Notes: generated by a model from the letters alone, not told the origin. Positions 22,962-33,974 are shown, counted from the stretch's first letter. The stretch: DNA of 64,000 nucleotides from Axinella damicornis (GCA_963931865.1 OZ007511.1:6280626-6344625); one strand, 5' to 3'. Made by a program: numbers and translations.

Positions 22962-23446
22962 CCGTAGGCGCTCTAATTATGTGTCCTTTCTCAATCTGCG
23001 TCAAAATTCAATGTCTCAAACCAATAATGTGTCGCACTCTGGGGAGTAATTTGCGTAACGCGATTATAACAGCAGCATGGCAGCTAGCTCGAAGCGCACA
23101 TGGTACAGTCGAATGGCGAAGAGGGTGCATCACATATCACTGCCTGTTAACTTTGATGTATAAAGACACAGTTGCGATATGGCTGGGACATCAATGAAGG
23201 TACGAGAAAGCTACTCACTTATGTATTCTGTGCCCCAGGATACAGACGCCCCGTGTAGGTGAAAAGGCAGCGACAGTCTGACAACCGGGAACAAACACAA
23301 CCGCTATGCAATAGCCTTGTCTACATCTTACTTTAGTACCAAGCAAGGTGTTTTCTAATCATGCCTTGAAGTTCGTCGCCGTTTGGCTGACCGAATTTCT
23401 ATTGCATTTCAATTTTTTGAGCGACGCATAATTAGAGCGCCTACGG
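22962..23446. mobile_element. 485-bp MITE of the CCGTAGGCGCTCTAATTATG family
   Basis: The ends CCGTAGGCGCTCTAATTATG and (inverted) CCGTAGGCGCTCTAATTATGCGTC are the same as those of the 2.6-kb element at 29901-32503, and TA flanks both sides (22960-22961 and 23447-23448). The left 100 bp, read inverted, matches the right arm of the large element (GACACATTATTGG, GGTTTGAGAC, TGAATTTTGACGCAG). It is therefore a non-autonomous derivative that could be moved by the same transposase. No protein is encoded. Confidence 0.85.
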
Positions 23447-23525
23447 TATGTGCTATTCACGTAATTTATCTCAAGTGGATTAGCTTGTTGTATTCCAGAG
23501 CTACGTATTGGTGAAGTTTGTGTAT

Positions 23526-23552
23526 GGGGGGGGGGGGGGGGGGGGGGGGGGG
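23526..23552 (+). repeat. Poly-G tract (27 G)
   Basis: Uninterrupted G run just outside the 485-bp MITE. Confidence 0.95.
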
Positions 23553-23859
23553 TTTATACATTCTAATGAACAAATTTCACTGGCTCATATTAACTCTTGT
23601 ACCGAACGAGCCATGCTACGTATGCACTTAAACTTGAGATTCATCTAAGTGCTTCATACAGTACATTCGTGAAAATCGCGGAAATCCAACAATGTCAATT
23701 AATTGGTGCACAGGAAGTGACATGAGAGGAAAATCGTCCATTAGCGAAGGCAAAACAGCTGTGTTCAAGCTTGTGCAATCATTGCACATTATGCAAGATG
23801 GCAAAATGAGAAATACGGCTGACAAGCTTAATTATGGCTAAACTTAAGCTGTATCAATT

Positions 23860-24280
23860 TGGTCACAGCCAGCTGTGGCTTGTACCGGCTTGTGCTCAGG
23901 CATCCTTCATATCTTCAAGTCTTGGAGTCAAAGGTCACATGTATATTTAACTAGCAGATTGGTCTGCTGCACCAGACCTAGTCTTGCAAACCAGCCGTAT
24001 TTTTTTACTTCTGACGCTGTATAGAGTCTGGAAGCTATTTTCCGCTTACAGTACACTGTCATTTAGTTTCTTTCGTCCCTTTCCAGACTACAGAAGTCTC
24101 TGTTATTGCTAGTAGCTTAACAGGAGCAGAACCAGGATCGCCCTTCGATCATTATGTGCTCCTGACAGAACATATCTACCTGTTGAAGCTGAATAACGTG
24201 ACCTTTGACCCCAAGACTTGAAGCTTCGAAGGATGCCTGAGCGCAGCCCAGTACAAACCAAAGCTGGCAGTGTGAGTAGT
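23860..24280. mobile_element. Foldback element with about 80-bp inverted arms
   Basis: The left arm (about 23862-23945: GGCTTGTACNGGCT, GCTCAGGCATCCTTC, CTTCAAGTCTTGG, GTCAAAGGTCAC) recurs inverted at about 24197-24275 (GTGACCTTTGACCCCAAGAC, GAAGGATGCCTGAGC, CAAACCAAAGCTGGC). No gene lies between the arms. Confidence 0.65.
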
Positions 24281-24916
24281 GTAGCGCATCACAATAGAGC
24301 CGGAGAGTGCTATGAAACAAATTTTACTGTCAGTCCAGTAGTCCATTCCAGACAACCCATGGGTAAGGTGATTCTGAGGCTTCTATAGCAAGAACATATT
24401 ATATGTGGCAGAGGTCCGTATTGAAGGTTATTCGTGCGTGAATATTTTGGTTCGGGGATATTAATTTTATCCGCACACTGTGTAATAACGTGCCCTTTTG
24501 CCACCTACCATTAAGTTAACCGTCAGTTCGTATAACTGTTGAACAATGTGCATTACTATGCAGGTGAGCTGATGTCCCAGGCACTACCACTGAAGTTGTC
24601 AAACCTTTTTAGCAGCTCAACAGTTACTGGAAAGCATTTGCAGTGCCACTGCAGTGTTACCTCCTTTGACAGTACGTTGAAATTTTGATAATGTTATTAT
24701 TATAATTGCTAAGTGGCAAATGTTAGCGAGTAATAAACACAATAAATATGGTCTGTTTGGGATTGCAGTGATCTATTTTGCAGTATTTATGAGTGGTAAC
24801 CACACTCCTGGTAGGGTAACTGGAAGGTGCAAAGCTCACCTTTCACACTGATGCTTCATTCCTGCCTTACTCTCACCTTCTGGATACTTCAGCCGACTCT
24901 GACCAGCTCCTACTTA

Positions 24917-27035
24917 CCGTATTTCCGTGAATAGATGCTGTGGCGTTTGTTTATTTCGTACTTCATTTTGTTCGGCCACTATTCGAGGGTGGCGTTTATT
25001 CCTTTAGGCAGTATGATCCGCGCAGTGCACCCAGGCTCCACCCACAGCATCCTAGTAGCTCTCAGCCGAAGCTCTGTCAACAAGCAGGTAAAACCTTTTG
25101 AAAAGGTATGGCTCTTACAAAAGCTGGTTGAGGTAAAAAAAAAAACAACTCACAATGGGCCATATTCGGGAAGTGATGTCTTTGGCTGGAGCAGAGCTTC
25201 GAGTTTCTCGATTAGCCGTGGCTTTCCAACAAAGTGATACACACACGGCACCTCCAATCCGTTTCTTCTCTTTCTTCTGCTCTCTTCTTTTCACACATGC
25301 AGCAAAGCGGTCCCCTCCTCCGTAGAGAGAGGAAGTACCTCCCCCAGACTTGGCGTCCACACAGTCTTGTAGATATGATGTCCTCGAATGACACCAGTAA
25401 GAAGGTAGACAACCTCCTCTCGATCGATCATAGCACTGGCCATAGCTAGCTGTCGGCAATTGTGATCGACCGGTCAATCATCATAGATAAATTACATAAT
25501 GATGATCGTACGTGCGTGCTGGTACGGTACGTACTTATAATTACAGGGGCGAGGGGTTAAGGGGTTAAGAAGTGCGAAAACTGGTTTAAGCTATGGGTAA
25601 TAGACTATGCTCAAGATAACACAAACAGAGGTGCAAGGAAGTATGGAGTGGATGAGAAACGAATTCGAGAATGGAGAAACAGAAGGATCAGCTGGAGGGT
25701 GTACATGGCAAGGTACGGAGGCTGGAAGGAGGAGGATGCAAGGCTGCATTTCGGACATGGAGGAAGAGTTAGCAGGATGGATTGAGGTCCAGGAACTTGC
25801 GCGTCACTCGCACCAATGTCCATAGCAAGGCACTTGAGCTCGCCCAAGTTCGAGGAAATGAACAATTCAGTGCCAGTCATGGATGGGTGCACAAATTTCT
25901 CTAGTGGAACAGCTTCTCCCTTCATCGGCGAACAACTGCAGGCCAGAAGCTTCCACAGGATCTGATTGAAAAAGTTGTCAGGTTCATCATGACCACGAGG
26001 AAGCTTCATTATCAGAAGGATTACCCCCTCTCTTTCATTGGCAACATGGACGAGACACCTTTACGGTTGGATATGCCAGGAGAAAGCACAATCACCAGGA
26101 CAGGTCAGAAGTCAGTCCCCCTTCGCACCACCGGTGATGACAAGGGACGGTTCACTGTTGTTCTTGCTGCAATTGCTGACAGGAGAAAACTGAAGCCATT
26201 TGTGGTATTCAAGGGAGTGTGAGCTGTGCCTGAGCTCATAAACACTCGTGGAATTGGATGAATGAAGAACTGACAAGGACTGGGTGAAGTGAGTGTGGGG
26301 CTCCTTCAACTTCGGACGCCGCCTGTTAGTGTGGGATGCGTACAAGTGTCACATTATGGACAGTGTCAGGGTCTACGTAGACAAACAAACCAACAGCGAT
26401 GTTAGTGTCATCCCAGGAGGTCTCACCAGCCATCTTCAACCAGCCGACGTTAGCTGGAGCAAACCGTCTAAGACGGCATACAAGGCCAAGTATAGCCATT
26501 GGATGGCAACTGGAACGAAGTTCTACACGGCCGCTGGCAACATGCGCGCTCCTAGCAAAGCCTTGTGTCTGGAGTGGGTGAGGGAATGCTGGGAGGAACT
26601 TCCAACCGAAATCATCAAGAAGTCGTGTGGGATCTCTGTTGAGGTTGATGGCACACACGACGGGGAGATTCACTGCCTAAAGCCGGGTGGAGTGGCTGCT
26701 GATGCACATGAAACCATCAATATGGAGACTGCCAACCTTCTCGCCAGTGTTTCTGAGGACGATGGTGAAGACCCCTTCACAGGTTTGGAAGAGGACAACG
26801 ATGAGCTTGAGGAAAATGAAACTGTCCTGGATGATTGTTAGAACTAGAAGACTGTCTGTACTGTATTTTTGTGCATGTGTATCTAAAAATACTTTAGTAT
26901 GACATCATACTTTGCTCACGTGCTTAACCAAAAAGTGGCCCCGGAGTTTATTCGAGGGTGGCGTTTATTTCACTTAGCGTCTGAATTGTGCGGCGTTTAT
27001 TCAAGGGTGGCGTCTATTCGCGAAAATTCCTCCAA
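24917..27035 (+). mobile_element. Pogo-like DNA transposon, decayed
   Basis: The left end is TA|CCGTATTTCCGTGAATAGATGC, followed by GAGGGTGGCGTTTATTC. The right end, read inverted, is TTTTCGCGAATAGACGCC with repeats of AATAAACGCC inside it. The same motif is iterated in both subterminal regions, as expected for transposase binding sites. A frameshifted transposase (25607-26841) lies between. The exact right boundary is uncertain because the terminal CCGTA is not preserved there. Confidence 0.65.
25607..26841 (+). pseudogene. Pogo-like (DDE) transposase, frameshifted
   Basis: An N-terminal helix-turn-helix piece (ARKYGVDEKRIREWRNR, near 25635-25690) is followed by a broken CENP-B-type domain (SKALELAQVRGNEQFSASHG near 25820-25880). 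The DDE domain then spans 25989-26841. Catalytic positions are visible: NMDETPLRLDM (first Asp), LLVWDAYKCH (second Asp) and HLQPADVSW (third Asp). An internal TGA at 26220 and at least three frameshifts separate the parts. The C-terminus is acidic (DDGEDPFTGLEEDNDELEE). Without repair it cannot make active transposase. The shared terminal motif tells which MITE arms it may once have moved. Confidence 0.75.
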
Positions 27036-27039
27036 TTAT

Positions 27040-28520
27040 ATACGTGACATCATGTACTGTCTTCAATGGTCAAAGTACTTCACTACTCCAGTGAGAATAG
27101 CCCTGATGCGCACAGACAATTGGAGGAAGCCCTATCGAGCCTCAAAATCTATTCTCTGTCATCAAATTACCGTACTTTACATCGTTTTGCTTTTTGTACT
27201 CCGGAGGTTCTGTCATACCTTTTGTGTTGCTATTGTATGTCATTCTATGGCTGTGCAGTATGGGACCTGAGTTCTCCCTCAATTAAGAGTCTTGATGTCT
27301 GTATGAACCACGGGGCCACAGTTACCAAATTGCCAGACGCAATGCCACTTTAGTTGGTTGGTTGTTTCTCCCCTCAGGCAAAAAAGTACTCGGAGTGGCA
27401 ATTTGGTACTTGCAGTGATTCTAGCCTTTTATGCCGTCAAAACCGCCTCCCTATCCCCCTCTAGGCCCTCTCGCTACCTCAAATTCAGCTCTGCGCACGG
27501 GCGCTGCACCACAGGCGTCCTCTTCGGGTGGACGTGGGCGCCCGCAGCCCACTCGCTGCCTGTACCTTCAAGTGATTCGACCCAGCCAAGTGTTTTCTGA
27601 CGTGATATACGCTCAGTGATGAGAGATCTGCCCCACAACTGCAGAGCTTCTTGGTAGGAGGACGCGCTTCTTCCACCGCCTCGGATCGTCAACGCGCTCG
27701 TCAACCTTCATTGCACGTGTCCATTACTCGTGCACCTCCGTATATCTTAATTCTTGGACCGTATACCTCCGTATACTACGCACACGTCATTATGACGTCA
27801 TGGTTGGTTGTTGGTTCGCAGGTCAAGGCAAAAAGGGAATTGCGTCGGCAATAAAGTGAACGGTGGCCCCATGGTATGAACAAAGTTTTGCGGAGGATAT
27901 GGTCCTTGCCGTATAATTCTCATACTGGGATTCTCCATGTCGTTTCTAATTGAAGGGCTGAGAACCAGAGTGGTCTAACCCAAAATCAAGTACTGGAGAT
28001 TGCATGAATTGCACAAAAATGAAGTAAAAAATATGCAATGGGTATGAGCATATGACTGAAATTGTCAAATTCTTGAAATTTCAGCAGCTCCTGAAACACA
28101 TTTTAACAGTATTCTCAAGTTTAGGGGGGCTAGTTCAATGTTTGTGGGTTAGACCACTATGGTTCTGAGCCCTTCAATTGTTGTAGTGTGTATAATGTTT
28201 GTTATAATCGTTTTTGTAAATTATTTCACAGAGCCAAATCTTCCAACAACAAACTCGTGCATTCGGTGTTTTCAGTTTTGTCTTCATCTTGTTGCAATTA
28301 CATAGGTTATATTAATAAATATGGTTTTTCATTTGTGCGTAATTACACGTTCATATTATGCAATAACTCGGTTGATTAGAGAGATTAGAGACAAGTCTAT
28401 TTATGTTCCTGGTTTTAATTGTTGTATATTAGATCACATGGCACGTGTAGCTTCAAGTAACTAGTAATAGTCTCATTTTGTATATACACCTATATCTGTG
28501 GTGTGAATAATATGAATATA
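27040..28520. other. Mostly unexplained; possible Cys/His mini-domain
   Basis: On the minus strand near 27585-27650 the frame reads KKLCSCGADLSS, then YHVRKHLAGSNH. The spacing C-x-C...H-x4-H-x6-H hints at a zinc-finger-like unit, but there is no start codon and no clean splice site. Otherwise this is AT-rich intergenic sequence. Confidence 0.3.
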
Positions 28521-28522
28521 TA

Positions 28523-28655
28523 AGTATCACCATAGTACCAAGCTGTACCGAAAAATTTGCCGTAGTATTGTTACGAGTGCGAAGCACGAGTAACAATGCC
28601 GAAGGCGACAAACGAGTGATGTGTTTCCGGTATAGCTTGGTACTATGGTGATACT
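28523..28655. mobile_element. Foldback MITE with perfect 22-bp ends
   Basis: The ends AGTATCACCATAGTACCAAGCT and AGCTTGGTACTATGGTGATACT are exact inverses. An inner stem (GTTACGAGTGC, CACGAGTAAC) makes the 133-bp unit strongly self-pairing. Confidence 0.85.
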
Positions 28656-28659
28656 GATT

Positions 28660-29795
28660 TTATCATACAAACCTGGAATTTCATTGCACATTCCTCTACC
28701 AATGAATGCGCGTTACCATAGCTTGCTCATGGCGACAATATTTTCATTTCTGGTTGCCAACCCTTCGCGTTAGTACGGCAAGCTTCAAACGCTTGGGTGA
28801 GAAGGCCTGCGTACCAAGCCCAAGGCGGAGCCACGTCGATAACTGGCAGCTGTATGGTCGGTCCACGCTGGGCAGGTGTATGATAATAATCTTTAATGTG
28901 TCAGTGCCTGATGTCTGTCATGGTGGTGAAGTCAGAATCTCCGTGCACCTAATAGAGTGCTCAAATGTTACATGGACTATTTAATCCCCCGCAAGGAGTG
29001 GAATATTATTACATCCTGAATTTGTTGGTACCATGGCAGGTTACACATACGTGTGACCATTGCATCTACCATGCAGTAACCTCCTCCAGCTCCAACAAGA
29101 TGCACAATGCGTCTACAATTTTCAGACAAGCTGTTTCAAATGCTTTGGTGAAGGCAAAGTAACGACTGTACCGCAGTGTCGTAAAGAGCACCCATAGGCA
29201 GTGCACCTTGCGTGCTCACAAAACAGTGGGATGGACAATGTTTCCACGTCTATCTACGTATAAAGATGTGCCCATGCATGTTTGTGGTTGGCACTCGTGA
29301 ATCATTGGTGAACTATGTATGCAGCAACATGGGTCCGCAAATATGCAAGTTAGGGTACAGTAATACCAGCTGTAACTAACAGCTACTTGAGTACTACTAC
29401 TAGACTGATTGATGGGTATACGTTGTTTTCTGTCAAGTCGATGGTGAGGGAGCTGCCATGCCTACAAATACATCTTGGTGAAGAACTGGTGTGCCAAATG
29501 AGAGCTTTTGCTGTAGCTGTAGTGGGAGGTGAGATTCATTCCTAAGATTTCACTCTTAGCTTACGCTGCCAAGATGGCTTGACCATATGCTCTGACATTT
29601 TGAAGGAGATGGCAAGGTGTCAGGCATGAATGTAGGTAGATAAAAAATTACAAAAGTCAGATGAAATGTGGACACAATACTGAATATGTATTTCGGATAG
29701 CACGGTGAAAGCCCTGAATCACTGCTGTCTTGTTAGCAGGCTGCCTCTAGCATGTGTTAGTGGCAAGCCGTATACTATAGGCTGATACTGGCAAC
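28660..29795. other. No gene seen
   Basis: No supported exon. The downstream (C-terminal) part of the transposase relic interrupted at 29900 might extend here on the minus strand, but no catalytic motif was recognised. Confidence 0.4.
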
Positions 29796-30053
29796 AGGAA
29801 GCCAGTGAACCAGGAGTTTGAAAACGAACGCCGGTATAGCTCCTCAATATCGAAACCACCATCCCTTCACCTTCAACCTTTTCCTCCTGAGGTCGTGGTA
29901 CCGTAGGCGCTCTAATTATGCGTCGCGCAAAAAATAATTATTTTTGAAATGTAACGCAATAATAGAAATTCGGTCGCCTAAAAGGTGACGCAAAATTAGA
30001 AAAATGACGCATAATTAGAAAATGACTGGATAGTGTGACTTTCGATCAGCGAA

Positions 30054-31545
30054 GTGCAAACGAAGTCTGAAAAGAGATCAGTAGATCGAGCGAAGAAGAT
30101 GAGTTTAGATCAGTATTTCTCCAAACTGCCAAAGGATGCTCCGCTTCCAGTTTCTTTGAAGCCCAGCGCCCAACCAACAGCAAAGCGATTCAAGAGAGGC
30201 CCTGGACGACCAAGAAAGATTCGCGAGACTGCACTTACCAGAGACTGTGGCTCTGACTCTGGCTCTGACAGCGGGAAGGAGAACGAGGGCGACATTGAGC
30301 GAAGTAGAGGCATGAAGCGTTTGTAAGGCATGAAGCACAAGAAGACAGTTGTAAGCTACGCTCAGATGCATTCCGTAGCTGCTGCCGCTAGGCATTTTAC
30401 GATTCCTAGGACCACAATTGCTCGCTGGATGGTGGATGGGTACTTCAAGCGGGAGATGACAAAGCGTAGTGTGAAAAAGGGAGCTGGACGGCCTCTCACC
30501 TACAGTACGGACATAGAAGAGCAGCTGTTAGTCTGGGTGCTAGAGAATCGTGACCTACACTTACCCATCACTATTCCACTGTTGAAAGCCAAAGCTCTGG
30601 AGCTCATTGGAACAGAATGCCCTGACTTCAAGGCCTCAAGTGGTTGGGCATACAAATTCATATGCATCGGCACTCCCTTGTGCTCCGAGCACGTACATCT
30701 ATGGCCCAAGAACTACCTGCTACACTGGAGGAGCGGATCCGAGCCTTTCATCGCCAGATAAAGAGGGTAGCAGAGATCAACAAATTTGAAATATGGATGA
30801 AACACCTTTGTACTTTGATGTTGTCCCTGGGAGGGTCTTGGACAAGAAGGGCAAAAGAAGTGTGGTGGTACGTACCACAGGAAGCCAAAAGAGGCACTTG
30901 ACCGTTGTCCTCACTGTTCTTGCTGATGGTGTGGTATTGCCTGCCCTTGCCATCTTCAAGGAAAGAAACAGCCACAATTTCATGCATGAAGTAGGGGTTT
31001 TCATACGAGCCCAGGAGAAAGCGTGGATGGATGAATCAGTGATGTTAGAATGGATCGACTTAGTTTGGGAACCCGCCACAGAAGGACGCCGAGCATTACT
31101 AGTTCTTGACTCGTTCTCAGCTCATCTTACAGTAGCTATTAAGCAGAGACTGAAGGAGATCAATACAGTGCCGGTGGTGATCCCAGGGGGTTGCACAAGC
31201 AAGGTGCAGCCCCTGGATGTGAGTATCAACAAGCCGTTCAAGTCATACGTGCGTCGATACTGGTCCGACTATATCCTTGAGCAGCCTGCCAGCCTTCAGA
31301 CCAAGAAGCTGAAACCTCCAAAGAAGGAGGATGTTGCTAGCTGGATCTCATCTGCCCTGGAGGAGCTACAGGATAAACCAGACATGGTTGTACGCTCATT
31401 TGATGCATGTGGAATCCTCAACTGCTTCAACAGTGACATACGTCCAGATGAACTTCTGGAAGGACAGTTGTACCCAGACAGTGCCGATGAAATGGACGAT
31501 CCATTCAATGAAGCAGAAACCCTTATGAGTGATTGTGAGATGTAA
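30054..31545 (+). pseudogene. Pogo-like (DDE) transposase of the 2.6-kb element
   Basis: The likely start at 30099 reads MSLDQYFSKLPKDAPLP, with SLDQYF resembling a PIP box. An AT-hook-like basic GPGRPRK follows. The helix-turn-helix (SVAAAARHFTIPRTTIARWM) and a CENP-B-type region run to about 30650. The DDE domain from 30793 shows MDETPLYFDVV, LLVLDSFSAH and KVQPLDVSINKPF, giving three catalytic Asp. A TAA at 30324-30326 and apparent one-base losses near 30660 and 30790 break the frame. The catalytic half alone is open for 250 codons. The C-terminus is acidic. These few lesions suggest a relatively young inactivation or assembly errors. Confidence 0.8.
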
Positions 31546-31806
31546 CATCATTTTTTGTATGTACCTTACTGCATTTTTAAACTTTTACTTACATTTTTAA
31601 ATCTTGTAATCACAATTTCAATTATTTTAATCATACAATTTCAATTGAACTTTTACATAATCATACATACATACAAGTGAAACTCTCTAGTATAATTTAT
31701 AGTTCACAAGTTCAAGAGAACTGCCCTAGTGGTTTACTGTTTCCTTCTCGGACATTTCTTCGGCTTTCTCTTGGGCTGGCGTCGCTGGGGTCCATGGGGT
31801 TTTTCT

Positions 31807-32247
31807 TCAATAGTCTTGCGTCTTTTTTTTCTTGGGTTCCTGTGTCTTCACTTCTTTCTTCTGGGCGACTTTAAAGCCTTTCTTTTCCAACAGCTCCCTG
31901 GCTTTCTCCATCAGTTGTACATCCTCGTGTGTAAAAGTCAGCATGCACGGTATTTCCATACCCATGTCTGCTTGGGTAGACTTTTGCCTTGGGCCAGTCA
32001 CCTCCACACCAATTACTCCACCCCTTCTTAAGTAAAAAAAGCACTCCTTCGACATCTCCCGCGGTAAGTGTCCAACTGTGCATAAAGTTTCGTCTTCAAG
32101 CACAGCTACCGTATAGCGGTTGTGCTCATTTCCAACTTCCCGCACTGTCGTGGCTCTTTCTCCTACAACAGGCGTCCATATTCTTTGATACACGTGGTAT
32201 CCTCGGATAACACTGAGCACAGAAAAAGAATGAGTTGCGGTTGCCAT
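31807..32247 (-). CDS. HIRAN-like domain protein (transposon passenger)
   Basis: An intact 146-codon frame begins at an ATG. Residues about 10-85 fit a HIRAN domain: SVIRGYHVYQRIWTPVVGE, then EVGNEHNRYTVAVL, CTVGHLPREMSKECFFYL and GGVIGVEVTG. The order, an opening aromatic beta strand, N-x-(H/Y)-D/R-x-x-AV-x-V, then VGHLPRE, is the signature. In HLTF-type proteins HIRAN binds 3'-OH DNA ends; that is family knowledge and not shown here. The C-terminus is Lys-rich (KKEVKTQEPKKKK), probably a nuclear signal. The gene lies inside the TIRs and converges on the transposase. It is unbroken, whereas the transposase is not. A role in element DNA handling is only an inference. Confidence 0.7.
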   Translation of the reverse strand: MATATHSFSVLSVIRGYHVYQRIWTPVVGERATTVREVGNEHNRYTVAVLEDETLCTVGHLPREMSKECFFYLRRGGVIGVEVTGPRQKSTQADMGMEIPCMLTFTHEDVQLMEKARELLEKKGFKVAQKKEVKTQEPKKKKTQDY

Positions 32248-32849
32248 TTCTCACCATCACCGATGTCTCAGCCATCTCGCAAACGTGCCTTTATACAGCA
32301 ACGGTGACAAGGAATGATGACTGCTCGCGGTTCATCCGTACGCTTTTGAGATAGCTGCATGCACGCGGTACGATGGCAATTGACCTGTGACGCAATCATA
32401 GAAAATTAGTATCCGGAACGTGACACATTATTGGAAATCATCGGTTTGAGACTTTGAATTTTGACGCAGAATTAGAGAGGACGCATAATTAGAGCGCCTA
32501 CGGTATTCTCTGTACAGCCTCTCTTTGACTTCAGAATACTTAGCTCGCCTGTTATGCTTGGTGTGCTTGCTTCAATTCCTTTTTTGCTGTCTCGAATCTT
32601 AATTCTTCACTCCTTGATCCATCGCACCACGGTCTTGGTGTTCAGCTCGAAGTGCTTGCTGGTTTAATAGAGATTTTTTCCTTCAAGAGTAGGAAAGTTT
32701 GATTACCTTCAGCTTAGTCTCCCTGGTGTAGCTCTTCCTCATCTGTTTTTTGGGCGGTTGACCATTGAGGGTAGCTTTTAGAGTGTGGGGCCGCTTCTGC
32801 TTGTGCCATCTTGAACTTTGTAACTCAACTCCAACTCAAACGTTAGTGG

Positions 32850-33970
32850 AAAATGTGTGTTACGTAGCAATTCCAATACTATACAACTCGTGGAATTGAA
32901 GATACGTTCGCAACATCAAGTACTGTGGATGGTGAAAAATTTGAAGAGTTCATATGCTAGTGTGTTTTACCAATCGTACGTATTACCCTTTGATGGTCTA
33001 AATCCCCATTCCGTCATTGTAATGGACGATGCTAGTATCCACCACCTAGAACGTGGTATTGGTGCTTGCCTTGTATTCCTACTGCCATCAATTCAATGCC
33101 ATTAAAAGAAGTCTTTTCTAAGATGAGAAGCATTCTGAGGGGCAATGGCAGTGCATACATAGCTTCATCACAGCCCCAGAGATCATTGTCAAGATTGCAC
33201 TACGTACTTAGGATGACTGCATACAGTGTATCAAGCACGCTGGATATAAACTATTTCCTTCGTGCACTCACCGTTCACATTATAACTTTGTACAGTCAAA
33301 CACACACTGCCCATTCCGTTGCCCTTGACTACATGCAATACTGGGAGTGGGAGAGCAATAGTGGAGAATATTGGAATACTGGAGAACTTTGCACTCCATG
33401 TCAGTTAGGAATATTAATGGCAGAAAATATTACACTCCTGGTAGGGGAAAGTAAACCGTCATGATTGCTGTCATGCACTGACCATGTATTGTAACGTGAG
33501 TGCGGTCTTCGACTCTGGCAGTGAGGTCGTTGCTACTCACAGCTCGCAGCGCACTTGAGACATATTGACAGACCAGTTGCATAAAGTCTAATTAGAGCAA
33601 TCAATAGTCAGAGGGTACGCATTTTATAGGCAATCAAAGGTGATATAATGGTGGTCAAACCAGGATGACCTGGTGATGCAGGTTTGAGAAAACAATGACA
33701 ACAGATACATGGCTACAGATACATGACTACAATGACTCGATAAGTGTCCACATGACAAGTCTTTGTCACACTCCTCCCTAGTTTTGGCCATCTTCAGCAG
33801 CAGACTGGCCATATCTTTGTGGAGGTGCTTGTTGACGCCCACTCAGTCTCAGTGGGGAACCAGTTCTACATTGTTGTTCCTGGGAGTTTTGCCCATTTGG
33901 CCATCAGCTTCAGACTTCTGCATGTCAGCTGCAGAACGGTTTCTGACTGTCGTCACCTCTGAGGCTTGCT
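32850..33970. other. No gene seen
   Basis: This stretch includes a lone end-fragment of the dimeric repeat (TTACACTCCTGGTAGGGGAAA near 33428). No exon is supported. Confidence 0.4.
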
Positions 33971-33974
33971 GTTG

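Larger units (their letters stand above)
29901..32503 (+). mobile_element. Complete pogo-like TIR transposon with a passenger HIRAN-like gene
   Basis: The 24-bp ends (CCGTAGGCGCTCTAATTATG plus CGTC) are perfect inverses at 29901-29924 and 32480-32503, flanked by TA (29899-29900 and 32504-32505). The subterminal motif TGACGCANAATTAGA recurs in the same orientation: in the left arm near 29948, 29983 and 30003, and in the right arm near 32391, 32463 and 32480. It contains a decayed transposase on the plus strand (30054-31545) and an intact open frame on the minus strand (31807-32247) in convergent arrangement. A 485-bp relative lies at 22962-23446. Confidence 0.9.
29800..32835 (-). pseudogene. 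Transposase N-terminal relic split by the 29901-32503 element
   Basis: On the minus strand an N-terminal piece at about 32830-32504 includes MRKSYTRETKLKVIKLSYS and KHTKHNRRAKYSEVKERLYR, typical of a helix-turn-helix plus CENP-B-type DNA-binding region. The frame stops at the inserted element and resumes exactly after it at 29900 with DLRRKRLKVKGWWFR. Removing the element and one TA copy leaves ...LYREY-HDLRRK... in one frame. This proves the insertion site and TA duplication. Frameshifts and stops elsewhere show that the relic was or is non-functional. Confidence 0.65.

Noticed and set aside
27485..27704. Zinc-finger-like Cys/His segment
   Set aside because: Suggestive spacing only; no ATG, acceptor or donor could be assigned.
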